Below are positions 43,357 through 52,973 of a stretch of 64,000 nucleotides of DNA, piece by piece (the stretch's first letter is position 1; each line of letters opens with the position of its first letter). A program made the translations under genes and the position numbers. The notes beneath the pieces were generated by a model. That model was not told the DNA's origin and searched no databases. It saw only the letters and a program-made list of their open reading frames with translations. Origin of the DNA: JBLHZY01 sp047631555 (GTDB lineage Bacteria; Pseudomonadota; Alphaproteobacteria; Rhodobacterales; Rhodobacteraceae); contig JBLHZY010000005.1 of the NCBI GenBank assembly GCA_047631555.1, forward strand, positions 1 through 64,000, read 5' to 3'.

Positions 43357-43453
43357 AACAAGAAGCAACTATTTTTTCTTATCGTTCGGCTTGATGCTGC
43401 CCTGCTTTTAGTGGGCGGCCCGTTGTGTATTGTGAATTATAGGAAACGCTCGC

Positions 43454-44023
43454 ATGAAAAACTTCGCTCTTGCCGCTTTATTTGGAATTGCCGCCTCCAT
43501 GGCCTCTGCAAATGAATTTGGCCCTGCTATGGAAGCATTCGTTGACAGCCAGGCGCGTTCTTGGGCGTCCGATCCGCAAATTGTGGTCGCGATCCGCGCC
43601 CAAAACGCAAAAACATCGACATATGATCAAGCCCAGATTGATGCACTAGACCTCGAATGGCGCGCATCGGTAAGCGCGCCGGAAAACCCAGTCATCTCTT
43701 CTGTGCTCAACTCAAAAACATCAGATTATTTGCGCTCTATCGTCGCCGGAGCGGGCGGCAGTGTTGCGGAAATAATCGTGATGGATGCCAAGGGGCTCAA
43801 CGTCGCGGTTAGCGCCGTTACTTCGGATTACTGGCAAGGCGACGAAGCCAAGCATTCGAAAACCTATGGCGTGGGGCCTGGCGCGAGGCTCATTGACGAG
43901 GTCGAGTTTGACGAGTCCACACAGATTTATGTCGGCCAAGTTTCGATCGCTGTCACCGACCCCGAAACAGGAAATGTCATCGGCGCGATCACCTTCGGGC
44001 TTGATGCCGAAGCGCTGCTTTAA
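43454..44023 (+). CDS. Secreted Cache-like (PDC) sensor-domain protein
   Basis: Small periplasmic protein, 189 residues, with a signal peptide (MKNFALAALFGIAASMASA). The rest resembles a single Cache/PDC ligand-sensing domain: helical start with RSWASDPQIVVAIRAQN, then strands with EIIVMDAKGLNVAVSAVTSD, YWQGDEAK and VSIAVTDPETGNVIGAITFG, as found in extracellular parts of chemoreceptors and histidine kinases. Here it has no membrane anchor or output domain and lies 39 bases before a chemoreceptor gene, so it may act as a soluble sensory partner. Confidence 0.75.
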   Translation: MKNFALAALFGIAASMASANEFGPAMEAFVDSQARSWASDPQIVVAIRAQNAKTSTYDQAQIDALDLEWRASVSAPENPVISSVLNSKTSDYLRSIVAGAGGSVAEIIVMDAKGLNVAVSAVTSDYWQGDEAKHSKTYGVGPGARLIDEVEFDESTQIYVGQVSIAVTDPETGNVIGAITFGLDAEALL

Positions 44024-44062
44024 GCCGACTTCCCCTTTTCTACCTTGCTTGAGAGAACTGCA

Positions 44063-46654
44063 ATGAGAACATCCATCTCCAACGGCCGTCCACGCAAAAT
44101 TGGCTTAAATTCCATAATGATCAAGGTCATCGCCGTCGTTATGGGTGTTGGCGTTTTAGTGGTTGGCCCGCTGACATGGATGTCGTTCAAAACGGCAAAT
44201 GACGTTGCCGCGAATGCTGTTTCGACACAGGCAAAAATGGTTACCGAACTTGTTGCGCGCGAAAGCGTCGGCGCATTGCGATTTGGCAAAGGGGAAACGG
44301 TTGTACAGTCGCTAGAAAAAGTGAGCCAAGCGGCCAGCGGCTCTTATATCGGCGGGGCTGTGTTTGGGGCGGATGGGTCCGTTTTGGCTAACTTTGGCGA
44401 ACAATCAGAAACGCTCGCGACCGTTGCCGCCGAAGCGATAGCGCAAAACCGTGCTGCTTTTTCTAGCGACGGCTTCACTGTCGCTATTCCGGTCGCGCAA
44501 TCTCCCGAAAGCGCCCCCATCGGCGCGGTTGTTACATATTGGACCGATGCGCGCCTTCGCACCGCGGCCAGCAAAGCCCAGATGGATGCCCTTAGCTTTG
44601 CCGCAGTCCTCTTTCTAATTGGCGTTGCAGGGATCGTTCTTTATGTTCGCCAAGATGTCTCCAAGCCGCTGAAAAGGCTCGCTTTTGCTGTTGGGCTTGT
44701 GTCCGACGGGGATTATGACATCGACATTCCTGGCGTAAAACGAAAGGATGAGATTGGCGGTATTGCAGGCTCTCTCGACAGCTTTCGGATTGCCCTTGGG
44801 AAAACCGCAGAAATCGCAAGAGAAAGCGCTTTTCGATCGGCCGCGCTTGAGCGCTCTTCGGCTTCGCTTTTGATGCTAGACTCCGAGCTAAATGTTGTCG
44901 CGGCAAACCCCTCGGTCATTGCACTTTTCGAGTCACACAAAAGCGAATTTGGTAAAGTCACGGACGATTTCTCAGCCGATGCGCTGCTTGGACAAAGCAT
45001 CGCCTATTTTCATCCAAATAGCGAAGTCGCAAGCGCGGCAATTACGAGTAATGGCGATGCCTCTTATAGCGAAAATATCGCTATGGGCGATACGCGTTTT
45101 GAGGTCAAAACGGCGACCGTTTTGGATGCTGAGGCGAATGTCATTGGCTTTGTTATGGAGTGGGCGGACGTCACGGAAAACTTCCTACGTATTGGAGTTC
45201 TAGATGCCATCCGCGCCAGCCAATCTACGGCGCAGTTTTCTTTGGATGGGCAGATCATCACTTGTAACGAAAATTTTGCAGCCCTCATTGGCTCAACACC
45301 GGATGCTCTCAAAAACCGAAACAAAAACGAAGTCTTCCAATTTGATCAAGACGCTGAGCAGAAGTATGGTGATGTTTGGAGCCAACTTCTTTCAACGAAC
45401 CTCCCCATTATCGGGCGTTTTCGACTTAAGCGTGAAGATGGCAATGCTTCGGTTGTGGATGGCGGATTTTCCGTGGTGCGCGATATGGACGGTAGCCCGC
45501 TTCGTATTGTGCTTATCTCAAACGATGTTACACAAAGCCTTGTTGAATTAGAAGCCAATGCGGCGGAACGGGCGCGGATGGAGAACGCGCTTGCCAATGT
45601 CGTCGAAGCGCTGCGCATTGGTCTCGAGGCCGTTTCCCAAGGCGATCTCACCGCAGCAATCACACGCGAGTTCGCACCTGAATATGCGCAACTACGTTCA
45701 GATTTTAATACAGCTATCAAGCGCCTTGAAACAGCAATGTGCAGCGTCATTGAGAACGCTGAAATGATTCAAGGCGAAGCGTCAGAAATTTCAAACGCCG
45801 CAGACGACCTTTCCTTGAGAACTGAAACCCAAGCCTCAACACTTGAACAAACCGCAACTGCACTTGATCAGCTAACCTCTTCGGTCAAATCCGCGTCTGA
45901 AGGGGCGGAGCAAGCCAGCCGGATGGTGTCTGACGCAAAACATGAAGCCGAAAACAGCGGTAAAGTCGTTGATGAAGCCGTCACTGCGATGGGTGAAATT
46001 GAGACCTCTTCCGGTCAGATTTCCAAGATCACAAGCGTGATCGACGACATCGCATTTCAAACGAACCTTTTGGCTCTCAACGCTGGCGTCGAAGCCGCGC
46101 GGGCGGGCGATGCAGGCCGTGGCTTTGCTGTCGTCGCCTCTGAAGTGCGCGCACTGGCTCAGCGATCTTCAGACGCCGCAAAAGAAATCAATGAGTTGAT
46201 ATCTGCAAGCGGAGCTCAGGTAAAACGCGGTGTTGATTTGGTCGGCCAAGCGGGTTCAGCGCTCCAAGGAATTGTGAAATCGGTCTCTGAAATCGCGCAG
46301 CATGTTGACGAAATCGCTATGTCCTCGCGTGAGCAATCGGTCGGATTGGCCGAAATTAACGTTTCGGTGAACCAGCTTGATCAAGTCACCCAGCAAAACG
46401 CAGCCATGTTTGAGGAAACGACGGCCGCAAGTCATGCGCTAAATCGTGAAGTCGAAACGCTAAATAGCACAACTGCGATGTTCAAAATCGGGAACCGCCA
46501 AGAGCGAACCAAAAACGTGGTCGCTCCTTCTTTCGCCTCAGCAAGAACTGCAAAACCCATGGTGGAAATTGCTCAACCGAAAACCCTAACCGACGGCTCG
46601 GCTGCACGTGCTATAGATGTCGATCCCCAAACAGATGACTGGGAAGATTTCTGA
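44063..46654 (+). CDS. Methyl-accepting chemotaxis protein with PAS domains
   Basis: 863-residue chemoreceptor. Membrane segments at about 18-43 and 175-198 enclose a short periplasmic domain; then HAMP, two PAS-like domains (about 255-370 and 375-490, with FSLDGQIITCNENFAALIG), a second HAMP-like stretch (about 505-560) and the signalling hairpin with DDIAFQTNLLALNAGVEAAR. The C-terminal end DWEDF resembles the CheR/CheB tethering pentapeptide. I use ATG 44063; a TTG six codons upstream is open. Redox or energy sensing through PAS is possible. It follows the Cache-like gene in the same direction. Confidence 0.92.
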   Translation: MRTSISNGRPRKIGLNSIMIKVIAVVMGVGVLVVGPLTWMSFKTANDVAANAVSTQAKMVTELVARESVGALRFGKGETVVQSLEKVSQAASGSYIGGAVFGADGSVLANFGEQSETLATVAAEAIAQNRAAFSSDGFTVAIPVAQSPESAPIGAVVTYWTDARLRTAASKAQMDALSFAAVLFLIGVAGIVLYVRQDVSKPLKRLAFAVGLVSDGDYDIDIPGVKRKDEIGGIAGSLDSFRIALGKTAEIARESAFRSAALERSSASLLMLDSELNVVAANPSVIALFESHKSEFGKVTDDFSADALLGQSIAYFHPNSEVASAAITSNGDASYSENIAMGDTRFEVKTATVLDAEANVIGFVMEWADVTENFLRIGVLDAIRASQSTAQFSLDGQIITCNENFAALIGSTPDALKNRNKNEVFQFDQDAEQKYGDVWSQLLSTNLPIIGRFRLKREDGNASVVDGGFSVVRDMDGSPLRIVLISNDVTQSLVELEANAAERARMENALANVVEALRIGLEAVSQGDLTAAITREFAPEYAQLRSDFNTAIKRLETAMCSVIENAEMIQGEASEISNAADDLSLRTETQASTLEQTATALDQLTSSVKSASEGAEQASRMVSDAKHEAENSGKVVDEAVTAMGEIETSSGQISKITSVIDDIAFQTNLLALNAGVEAARAGDAGRGFAVVASEVRALAQRSSDAAKEINELISASGAQVKRGVDLVGQAGSALQGIVKSVSEIAQHVDEIAMSSREQSVGLAEINVSVNQLDQVTQQNAAMFEETTAASHALNREVETLNSTTAMFKIGNRQERTKNVVAPSFASARTAKPMVEIAQPKTLTDGSAARAIDVDPQTDDWEDF

Positions 46655-46659
46655 TATTC

Positions 46660-46697
46660 GACTGAGCTTAGCGCTTCTTGCGCGAAGCTCAGTCTTT
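46660..46697. terminator. Bidirectional terminator between chemoreceptor and ABC permease gene
   Basis: Arms of 10 bp (GACTGAGCTT/AAGCTCAGTC) extended inward by GCGC/GCGC around a TTCTT loop. It overlaps the last codons of the convergent permease gene; a short T run follows on the plus strand. Confidence 0.65.
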
Positions 46698-49220
46698 GGC
46701 GCGAAGCATGCGAGAGGGCTGTACTGACAGTGCGCTGATTGTAAAGCCGAGCCCGGTAAGCGTCGTAAGGAATAGCCCCCCAAACACAATGCTCAGCGCA
46801 GAAAGCGGCTCGAAGACATATTCGGACTCCATTACGAACCGCATAACAGCCCATGCGCCTAAGGCCCCTGCGAATATAGCGACCAGCCCCGCGAGGCTTC
46901 CTACAAGTAAAGAGCGCAGCGCAAAGCTTAAGAGGATTTGCCGCCGCGAGGCACCGATTGTTTTTAGGATCGCCGCTTCATATCTTCGTGCTATTTCGCC
47001 CGAAGCGGCTGCTCCGATCAATACAATCGCGCCCGTGATCAAGGTCGCAAGAGCTCCAAAGGAAGACGCCGCGGCGATCGACCCCATCAAAGCTGCAACG
47101 CGCGCAATTGCATCGCGCACCCTGATCATTGTTACGTTCGGGTAGGTCTTTGAAAGTGCGCGCGCGAGGGGTGCTTCGCTCGCTTCATCAGCATAAATCG
47201 TCGCAATATGGGTGTGAGGCGCGCCAGCCAAAGCATTTGGGTTCATTGAGAGGACAAACCCCATCCCCGCGCCGGAAAAATCGACATCGCGAAAAGAGGT
47301 TATCTCGCCTGTAATATCGCGGCCCAAAACGTTGATCGTAAGCGTATCGCCCAGTTCAAGCCCAATTTCGGCGGCTTCTTCTGCGGCAAAACTTATTTGC
47401 GGCGGGCCACTGTAATTTTCAGGCCACCACGCCCCTTTGGTGAGCTTTGCGTTTACTGGCTTCTTGGCGGAATAGGTAATGCCGCGATCGCCGCTCACGA
47501 CCCAATGCCCCTTTGCGACCTCTTGCGCAGGACGTTCATTGATCCGCGTAATCACGCCGCGCAGCATAGGCGCGGATTGCATTTTGCTCACGCCCGGAGC
47601 CGCTTCAACTTCCTGTTTAAACGCTTCCATTTGATCATTTTGGATGTCGACAACGTAATAACTTGGTGCGCGGTCTGGCAAATCTCGCGCGATAGCATTG
47701 CGCAGGTTGCTGTCGATTTGCCCCACGGCAGCCAGAACCGAAAGCCCAAGCCCGAGCGAAAGCATCACAGACATCGTTTCCCCGCCCGGCCCGCCGACAG
47801 CGCCTAGGGCTAGGCGTAAAATTGGGCGGCCATGAAGGGCCTTTCGATGCGCAAACCATGCTGCGGATTTACGAATGGCAATCGCTGCCAAGACCAAAAT
47901 CGCGAAGGCACCGAGAATGCCAAATGCCGCTCCAAACGCAAGGCTTGGCACCCCGGTTAAAATGACAGACGCGCCAATCAACGTAGCCGTCAGGGCCAAT
48001 ATCAAAAGCAGATAGGGCCAGCGCGGCCAGCCGCGAACGCCCAAATCCGCATCCCTAAACAATATGGCAGCGCGCAAATCTTGCGCGCGTGAAAGCGGCC
48101 ACAGCGTAAAGATGGCGGCGGCGAGACTTCCGTAAAGTGCAGCCTGTAAAAGCGGCGCTGGAAATATGCCCATCGCGATAGGAACAGGCAAGGCCGAGGC
48201 CAGCAGCGGCCCAAGCGCGAGGGGCACTAAAGCGCCGAGTGCAAGGCCGAGGACCAATCCAAAAACTGTTAGGGCGCCAATCTGCAGCGCATATATCCAA
48301 AAAATCGTAGCCCGAGTTGCGCCTAATGTTTTGAGCGTCGCAATAACTTCGGTTTTGCCTTCGAGAAAGGCGCGCACCGCGGCCGAAACCCCGACGCCTC
48401 CAACGGCCAATCCGGCAAGCCCGACGAGCACAAGGAAGGATGCCAGCCGATCGACAAATCGCGCAACACCGGGCGCGCCGTTGCGCGCATCTCGCCAGCG
48501 ATGGCCTTCGCCAAGCGCTTCTTTTGCGGCCAACTTCAGCGCCTCGAGATCAGCGCCCGCGGGCAATGCCAGCCGATAAGCGCTTTCAAATAATGTCCCG
48601 GGCGCGAGCATCATTGTGCCCTCAAGCGCGTCTTTAGAAACGATCGTACGCGGACCAAGCGCAAAGCCGGCGGTCGCGCTATCGGACTCGCGCAGCAATG
48701 CGGCCATCAAGATAAACCGCGTCTCGCCGATTGCGAATGCATCGCCCACTGTGAGCGCGAGGCGATCTATCAGGGCCTGCTCCATTACGGCCCCGGGGAG
48801 GCCAGCACGGCCTTGCAAAGCTTCCTCCAGCGGCAATTCCGGCGAAAGGAGCGGCGCGCCGTAAAGCGGATATGCACCGTCAACGGCCTTCACTTGGGTA
48901 AGCGTTCGATCCTCATTTTCGCCGCTACCCACAACGGCCATCGAGCGAAAATCAGCGATCTCGGAGCTGGCCAAGCTGTTGGCGTCCATCCATGCGCGCT
49001 CATCCGGGGTGGCAAATCGATAGGTCAGTTCGATCTCGGCGTCGCCCCCCAAAAGGGCTGCGCCTTCGCGCACCAATCCGGCCTCAATAGAGGCGCGAAC
49101 CGATCCGACAGCCGCAATCGCCGCGACACCCAAAACGAGACAAGCCAGAAAGACGCGAAAGCCCTTCAGCCCGCCGCGCAGCTCACGCCTAGCGATACGC
49201 GCCGCGATCAAAATGCTCAT
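46689..49220 (-). CDS. FtsX-type ABC transporter permease (YbbP-like)
   Basis: 843-residue membrane subunit with two FtsX core domains and around ten membrane helices, separated by large periplasmic regions. The N-terminal IAARIARRELRGGLKGFRVFLACL and the C-terminal LSFALRSLLVGSLAGLVAIFAGA are typical of YbbP. With YbbA and the TesA esterase it forms a conserved triad in proteobacteria; export of lipids or other hydrophobic compounds is suggested for the family but not proven. It overlaps the ATPase gene by ATGA. Confidence 0.87.
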   Translation of the reverse strand: MSILIAARIARRELRGGLKGFRVFLACLVLGVAAIAAVGSVRASIEAGLVREGAALLGGDAEIELTYRFATPDERAWMDANSLASSEIADFRSMAVVGSGENEDRTLTQVKAVDGAYPLYGAPLLSPELPLEEALQGRAGLPGAVMEQALIDRLALTVGDAFAIGETRFILMAALLRESDSATAGFALGPRTIVSKDALEGTMMLAPGTLFESAYRLALPAGADLEALKLAAKEALGEGHRWRDARNGAPGVARFVDRLASFLVLVGLAGLAVGGVGVSAAVRAFLEGKTEVIATLKTLGATRATIFWIYALQIGALTVFGLVLGLALGALVPLALGPLLASALPVPIAMGIFPAPLLQAALYGSLAAAIFTLWPLSRAQDLRAAILFRDADLGVRGWPRWPYLLLILALTATLIGASVILTGVPSLAFGAAFGILGAFAILVLAAIAIRKSAAWFAHRKALHGRPILRLALGAVGGPGGETMSVMLSLGLGLSVLAAVGQIDSNLRNAIARDLPDRAPSYYVVDIQNDQMEAFKQEVEAAPGVSKMQSAPMLRGVITRINERPAQEVAKGHWVVSGDRGITYSAKKPVNAKLTKGAWWPENYSGPPQISFAAEEAAEIGLELGDTLTINVLGRDITGEITSFRDVDFSGAGMGFVLSMNPNALAGAPHTHIATIYADEASEAPLARALSKTYPNVTMIRVRDAIARVAALMGSIAAASSFGALATLITGAIVLIGAAASGEIARRYEAAILKTIGASRRQILLSFALRSLLVGSLAGLVAIFAGALGAWAVMRFVMESEYVFEPLSALSIVFGGLFLTTLTGLGFTISALSVQPSRMLRAKD

Positions 49221-49912
49221 GCGAGGGCCGCTTCGCGAGGTGCAATAACTCCGTCCTGCAATTCGATCACGCGATCACACCGCGCCGCAAGTTCTGGCGA
49301 ATGCGTGACCATTACCAGCGTCGCACCGTGGCGATCTCGCAGGCCAAAAAGCATGTCCATGATTGCAGCGCTATTGGCGCTATCAAGGTTTCCGGTCGGC
49401 TCATCTGCGAGCAAAATTTCGGGGCGTGGAGCGGCCGCCCGCGCAAGGGCCACGCGCTGTTGCTCACCACCGGACATTTGCGAAGGATAGTGATCAAGGC
49501 GCGTACCCAGCCCAACCGCCTTTAATTCCTCGGCCGCGCGCGCAAAAGCATCCGCTTCGCCCGCAAGCTCAAGCGGGGTTGCAACATTTTCTAGGGCTGT
49601 CATCGTTGGAATGAGGTGGAAGGATTGGAACACCACCCCCATATGATACCTACGAAACCGCGCCAAAGCATCCTCGCTCATCGCAGTGAAATCTTGGCCC
49701 AGAATATGCACCTGCCCGGTCGTGGCGCTTTCGAGCCCGCCGAGCAGCATGAGGAGAGACGATTTGCCAGAGCCAGACGGCCCCACAAGCCCAAGCGTTT
49801 CGCCGCGCTGCACATCCATCGTGATGCCGCGCAGGATATCGACGCGCCCTGCGTTGCCTTGCAGGCTGAGCGTTGCATCGCGCACTGCGATGATCGGATC
49901 GTTTTGGGCCAT
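49217..49912 (-). CDS. ABC transporter ATP-binding protein (YbbA-like)
   Basis: LolD/YbbA-type ATPase, 231 residues from ATG 49912 (AAGG upstream). Walker A GPSGSGKSS, VFQSFHLIPTMTALENV, signature MSGGEQQRVALARA, Walker B ILLADEPTGNLD and switch MVTHSPEL are present. It is divergent from tesA over 64 bases; together they keep the tesA/ybbA/ybbP arrangement seen in E. coli. Confidence 0.89.
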   Translation of the reverse strand: MAQNDPIIAVRDATLSLQGNAGRVDILRGITMDVQRGETLGLVGPSGSGKSSLLMLLGGLESATTGQVHILGQDFTAMSEDALARFRRYHMGVVFQSFHLIPTMTALENVATPLELAGEADAFARAAEELKAVGLGTRLDHYPSQMSGGEQQRVALARAAAPRPEILLADEPTGNLDSANSAAIMDMLFGLRDRHGATLVMVTHSPELAARCDRVIELQDGVIAPREAALA

Positions 49913-49976
49913 ATTGCGCGCCTTTTTTGTTTCCTCTTCAAGATATGGGGCCAGTTGGGGGCGGAACAAGGCGCGA

Positions 49977-50627
49977 ATGCAAGGGATGGTTACTTTGCTG
50001 TTTTTAGTGACAGTTTTTATGGCACCGTTCAGCGGTGCGCGCGCTCAAACCATGACGATAACTGCCCTTGGGGATTCGCTGACGCAGGGATACGGACTTC
50101 CCGCGCAGGACGGATTTGTACCGCAACTTGAGGCTTGGCTAGGGGCGCAAGGCACGGACGTAAAAATCATCAATGCAGGGGTTTCAGGCGATACATCAGC
50201 GGGCGGGCGGGCGCGTGTTGAATGGGCAATGTCGGATCAGCCGGATGCGGTGATCGTGGCCTTTGGGGGCAATGATGTTTTGCGCGGTTTGCCGCCTGAG
50301 GCCGCGCGCGAAAACATTGAAGGGATTTTAGAGGCGCTGAAAGGGCGGCCTGTTCTTTTGGTCGGGATCACGGCACCGGGCAATTATGGTGCCGAGTATA
50401 AGGCGCAGTTTGATGCGATTTACCCCGAGCTCGCGGCTGAATTTGGCGCGCTGTATTATCCGGATTTTCTGGGCGCTTTGTATCACGATACCCCGCGCGA
50501 TCAGGCCTTGGCGGATTGGATACAGGCCGATGGGCTTCATCCCAACAAAGCCGGGGTTGCGCGGATCGTTGCGGATATGGGGCCGAGTGTTTTGGCGTTG
50601 ATCAAACGGGCCGAAGCCCTGCGCTAG
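49977..50627 (+). CDS. tesA: Arylesterase / thioesterase I, GDSL (SGNH) hydrolase
   Basis: Periplasmic multifunctional esterase/lysophospholipase, 216 residues with a signal peptide cut after ARA. SGNH blocks: ALGDSLTQGYGL (Ser), NAGVSGDTSAGG (Gly), FGGNDVLRG (Asn) and DGLHPNKAG (Asp/His). I choose ATG 49977, five bases after AAGG; ATG 49986 is an alternative. Its TAG stop overlaps the stop of the convergent ccoS gene. Confidence 0.9.
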   Translation: MQGMVTLLFLVTVFMAPFSGARAQTMTITALGDSLTQGYGLPAQDGFVPQLEAWLGAQGTDVKIINAGVSGDTSAGGRARVEWAMSDQPDAVIVAFGGNDVLRGLPPEAARENIEGILEALKGRPVLLVGITAPGNYGAEYKAQFDAIYPELAAEFGALYYPDFLGALYHDTPRDQALADWIQADGLHPNKAGVARIVADMGPSVLALIKRAEALR

Positions 50628-50782
50628 GGGCGCGGATTTTTATCGTAGTCATCGGTTAGAATGCGGTGGCTATCGCCATCGGGGTCATCGAATTGCTGGC
50701 TGCGAATGGCCCAGAAAAACGCTGCGAGGCCAAGCCCGCCGAGGACCAAAGAGACCGGGATTAAATAGACAAGTACATTCAT
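50624..50782 (-). CDS. ccoS: cbb3 oxidase maturation protein CcoS
   Basis: Tiny membrane protein of 52 residues needed to insert cofactors into cbb3 oxidase. It has one N-terminal helix (MNVLVYLIPVSLVLGGLGLA), then FFWAIRSQQFDDPDGDSHRI, which contains the CcoS hallmark FFWAxxxxQFDD. It overlaps ccoI by ATGA (50779-50782) and its TAG stop overlaps that of tesA on the other strand. Confidence 0.9.
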   Translation of the reverse strand: MNVLVYLIPVSLVLGGLGLAAFFWAIRSQQFDDPDGDSHRILTDDYDKNPRP

Positions 50783-52971
50783 TTTTTCACCCCGGATTTG
50801 CGCGCCGCACGCAGGCGCAGCGCATTCAGCGAGACTGTGATCGAGCTAAGCGACATGGCCAGTGCGGCCGCAAGGGGCGTTGCAAATCCCGCAAGAGCAA
50901 CCGGGATGGCAATCATATTATAGCCCGCGGCAATGGCGAAATTTTCGCGGATGCGTCGGGTGGCGCTGCGCGAGACTTGCAGTGCTTCGCCCAGTGGCGC
51001 AAGCGATTGGCCCAGCAGCACGATGTCGGAGACGACGCGCGTCGCTTCAAGCGCGCTTGCGGGCGAGATCGACGCATGAGCCGCAGCGAGAGCTGCTGTA
51101 TCGTTAAGCCCATCACCGACCATAAGCACCTTGCGTTTTGCGAGGCGCATATCTTTGATGTACCGGGCCTTGTCTTCGGGAAGCGCGCCCGCCTGCCAAA
51201 CATCAATTCCAACGCGCGCGGCGATTTCTGCCACAGGCGCAGGGGCGTCGCCTGAAAGCAGCGTCACATGAAGGCCCAAGGCACGCATGTCTGCCACTGC
51301 TTGGGCGGCACCGTCACGTAATTGATCGCTAAAGGTAAAGGCCACGGGCGTTTGATCACCAATCGCCAAATAGGTCGCGGTTTGAGGTTGTGGCTCTGCG
51401 CCGACCCAGTCTGCGCGGCCCATGCGCAGCCGGATTTTGCCCATTTGGGCCTCGATACCGTGGCCGGGGATTTCGGTGATGTTGTCGAGTTTTGCTGCCG
51501 CTATGTTTTGTTCGCGCGCAGCTGTTGTGATGGCTTGGGCGAGCGGGTGTGCGGAGCCTTGGGCAAGGGCGTGAGCGATGGCCATCGTCTCATTCGGGTA
51601 GCGGCCCTCAAGGATCGGTTCGCCAATTGTCAGCGTTCCGGTTTTGTCGAAAACGACGGTATCAACCTCGGCCAGCCGTTCCAAAGCTGTTGCCGATTTG
51701 ATCAGCAAGCCCGCGCGGTAAAGCCGGCCGGATGCGGCCGTGGTGACAGCCGGAACAGCAAGGCCAAGCGCGCAGGGACAAGTGATAATCAGCACAGCCA
51801 CCGCGATATTGAGCGCGAGGCGCAAGTCGCCAGTTGCGATCATCCAGCCGATGAAGGCCGCAAGCGCCAAAAGGTGCACGGCCGGCGCATAGATCGCCGC
51901 GGCGCGATCGGCAAGCGATGTGTAGCGGTTGCGCGAGGTCTCGGCCATGGCCACGAGATCGGCCAAACGGTGCAGCGAGCTGTCCTTACCGGCCGCCGTT
52001 ACGCGCAACAAAAGCGGGCCCGTTAGGTTTACCTCGCCCACGCTCGCGTCAGCCCCCGCACCCACATAAACGGGCAGGCTTTCGCCCGTAAGATGCGAAC
52101 GGTCCAGTTCCGAGGCCCCCTCTTCGATCACCCCATCCGCAGGGATGCGCGCGCCGGGCACGACGCGGATCAGATCGCCGACCTTTAGCTCAGAAACAGA
52201 AACGACTTCGCCTGTCGCCAATGTCGCGCGCGGCACTTCAAGCGCGCTGAGTTCTTGCGCCGCAGAGCGCGCAACCGAGCGGGTGCGATGATCAAGGTAA
52301 CGCCCGGCCAGCAAAAAGAAGGTCAGCGAAAGGGCCGCATCGAAATAGGCATGATGGCCGCTTTGGAGCGTCTCAAAGACCGACATGGCGCTCGCCAAAA
52401 GGATCGCCAGCGAGATCGGCACATCCATATTGAGGCGCGTCGCGCGAAGGGCGCTCCAGGCGGAGGCAAAGAAGGGCTGCGCGGAGAAGGCGATTGTTGG
52501 AAGCGCAATCGCGGCGGAAATCCAATGGAACATATCGCGGGTGGCTTCTGTCGCCCCCGACCAAACGGCCACAGAAAGCAGCATCACATTCATCATCGCA
52601 AAGCCCGCAACGGCAAGGCGCATCAGCAATGCGCGCCCGCGTATATCGGGGCCAGCGGCGGCGATTGTTGCAGGGTCAAGCTCATAGGCCTCAAAGCCTG
52701 CGCGGGTTAACGCCTCAACCAAGGGGGCGGCTTGCAACGCCTCGTCGCCTTCAATCGTTGCGCGCTTAAGGGTTAGGTTCACACGCGCGGCTTTAACGCC
52801 GGGTTGGCGGCGCAATTCGCGCTCGACCCCAGAGATACAGGCGCCGCAGTGGATCGCCGGAAGCGACAGCAGGATATGCTCCTCTTTGACCTCGCGCGCG
52901 CGCGCCAGGTCCTCGGCAGACGGGGCCGCCACACAGGCCGGACAGGCCGATATTTGCGCCGTGCTTGCCAT
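50779..52971 (-). CDS. ccoI: Copper-translocating P-type ATPase for cbb3 oxidase assembly
   Basis: P1B ATPase (FixI/CcoI), 730 residues from ATG 52971. The N-terminus has CPAC and a heavy-metal domain with CGAC; the membrane CPC motif is in ITCPCALGLAVP, the phosphorylation site is DKTGTL, the nucleotide-binding domain has HPLAQ, and GDGLNDTAAL closes the hydrolytic core. It exports copper to the periplasm for the CuB site of CcoN. It lies two bases behind ccoH and overlaps ccoS. Confidence 0.92.
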   Translation of the reverse strand: MASTAQISACPACVAAPSAEDLARAREVKEEHILLSLPAIHCGACISGVERELRRQPGVKAARVNLTLKRATIEGDEALQAAPLVEALTRAGFEAYELDPATIAAAGPDIRGRALLMRLAVAGFAMMNVMLLSVAVWSGATEATRDMFHWISAAIALPTIAFSAQPFFASAWSALRATRLNMDVPISLAILLASAMSVFETLQSGHHAYFDAALSLTFFLLAGRYLDHRTRSVARSAAQELSALEVPRATLATGEVVSVSELKVGDLIRVVPGARIPADGVIEEGASELDRSHLTGESLPVYVGAGADASVGEVNLTGPLLLRVTAAGKDSSLHRLADLVAMAETSRNRYTSLADRAAAIYAPAVHLLALAAFIGWMIATGDLRLALNIAVAVLIITCPCALGLAVPAVTTAASGRLYRAGLLIKSATALERLAEVDTVVFDKTGTLTIGEPILEGRYPNETMAIAHALAQGSAHPLAQAITTAAREQNIAAAKLDNITEIPGHGIEAQMGKIRLRMGRADWVGAEPQPQTATYLAIGDQTPVAFTFSDQLRDGAAQAVADMRALGLHVTLLSGDAPAPVAEIAARVGIDVWQAGALPEDKARYIKDMRLAKRKVLMVGDGLNDTAALAAAHASISPASALEATRVVSDIVLLGQSLAPLGEALQVSRSATRRIRENFAIAAGYNMIAIPVALAGFATPLAAALAMSLSSITVSLNALRLRAARKSGVKK

Positions 52972-52973
52972 TG

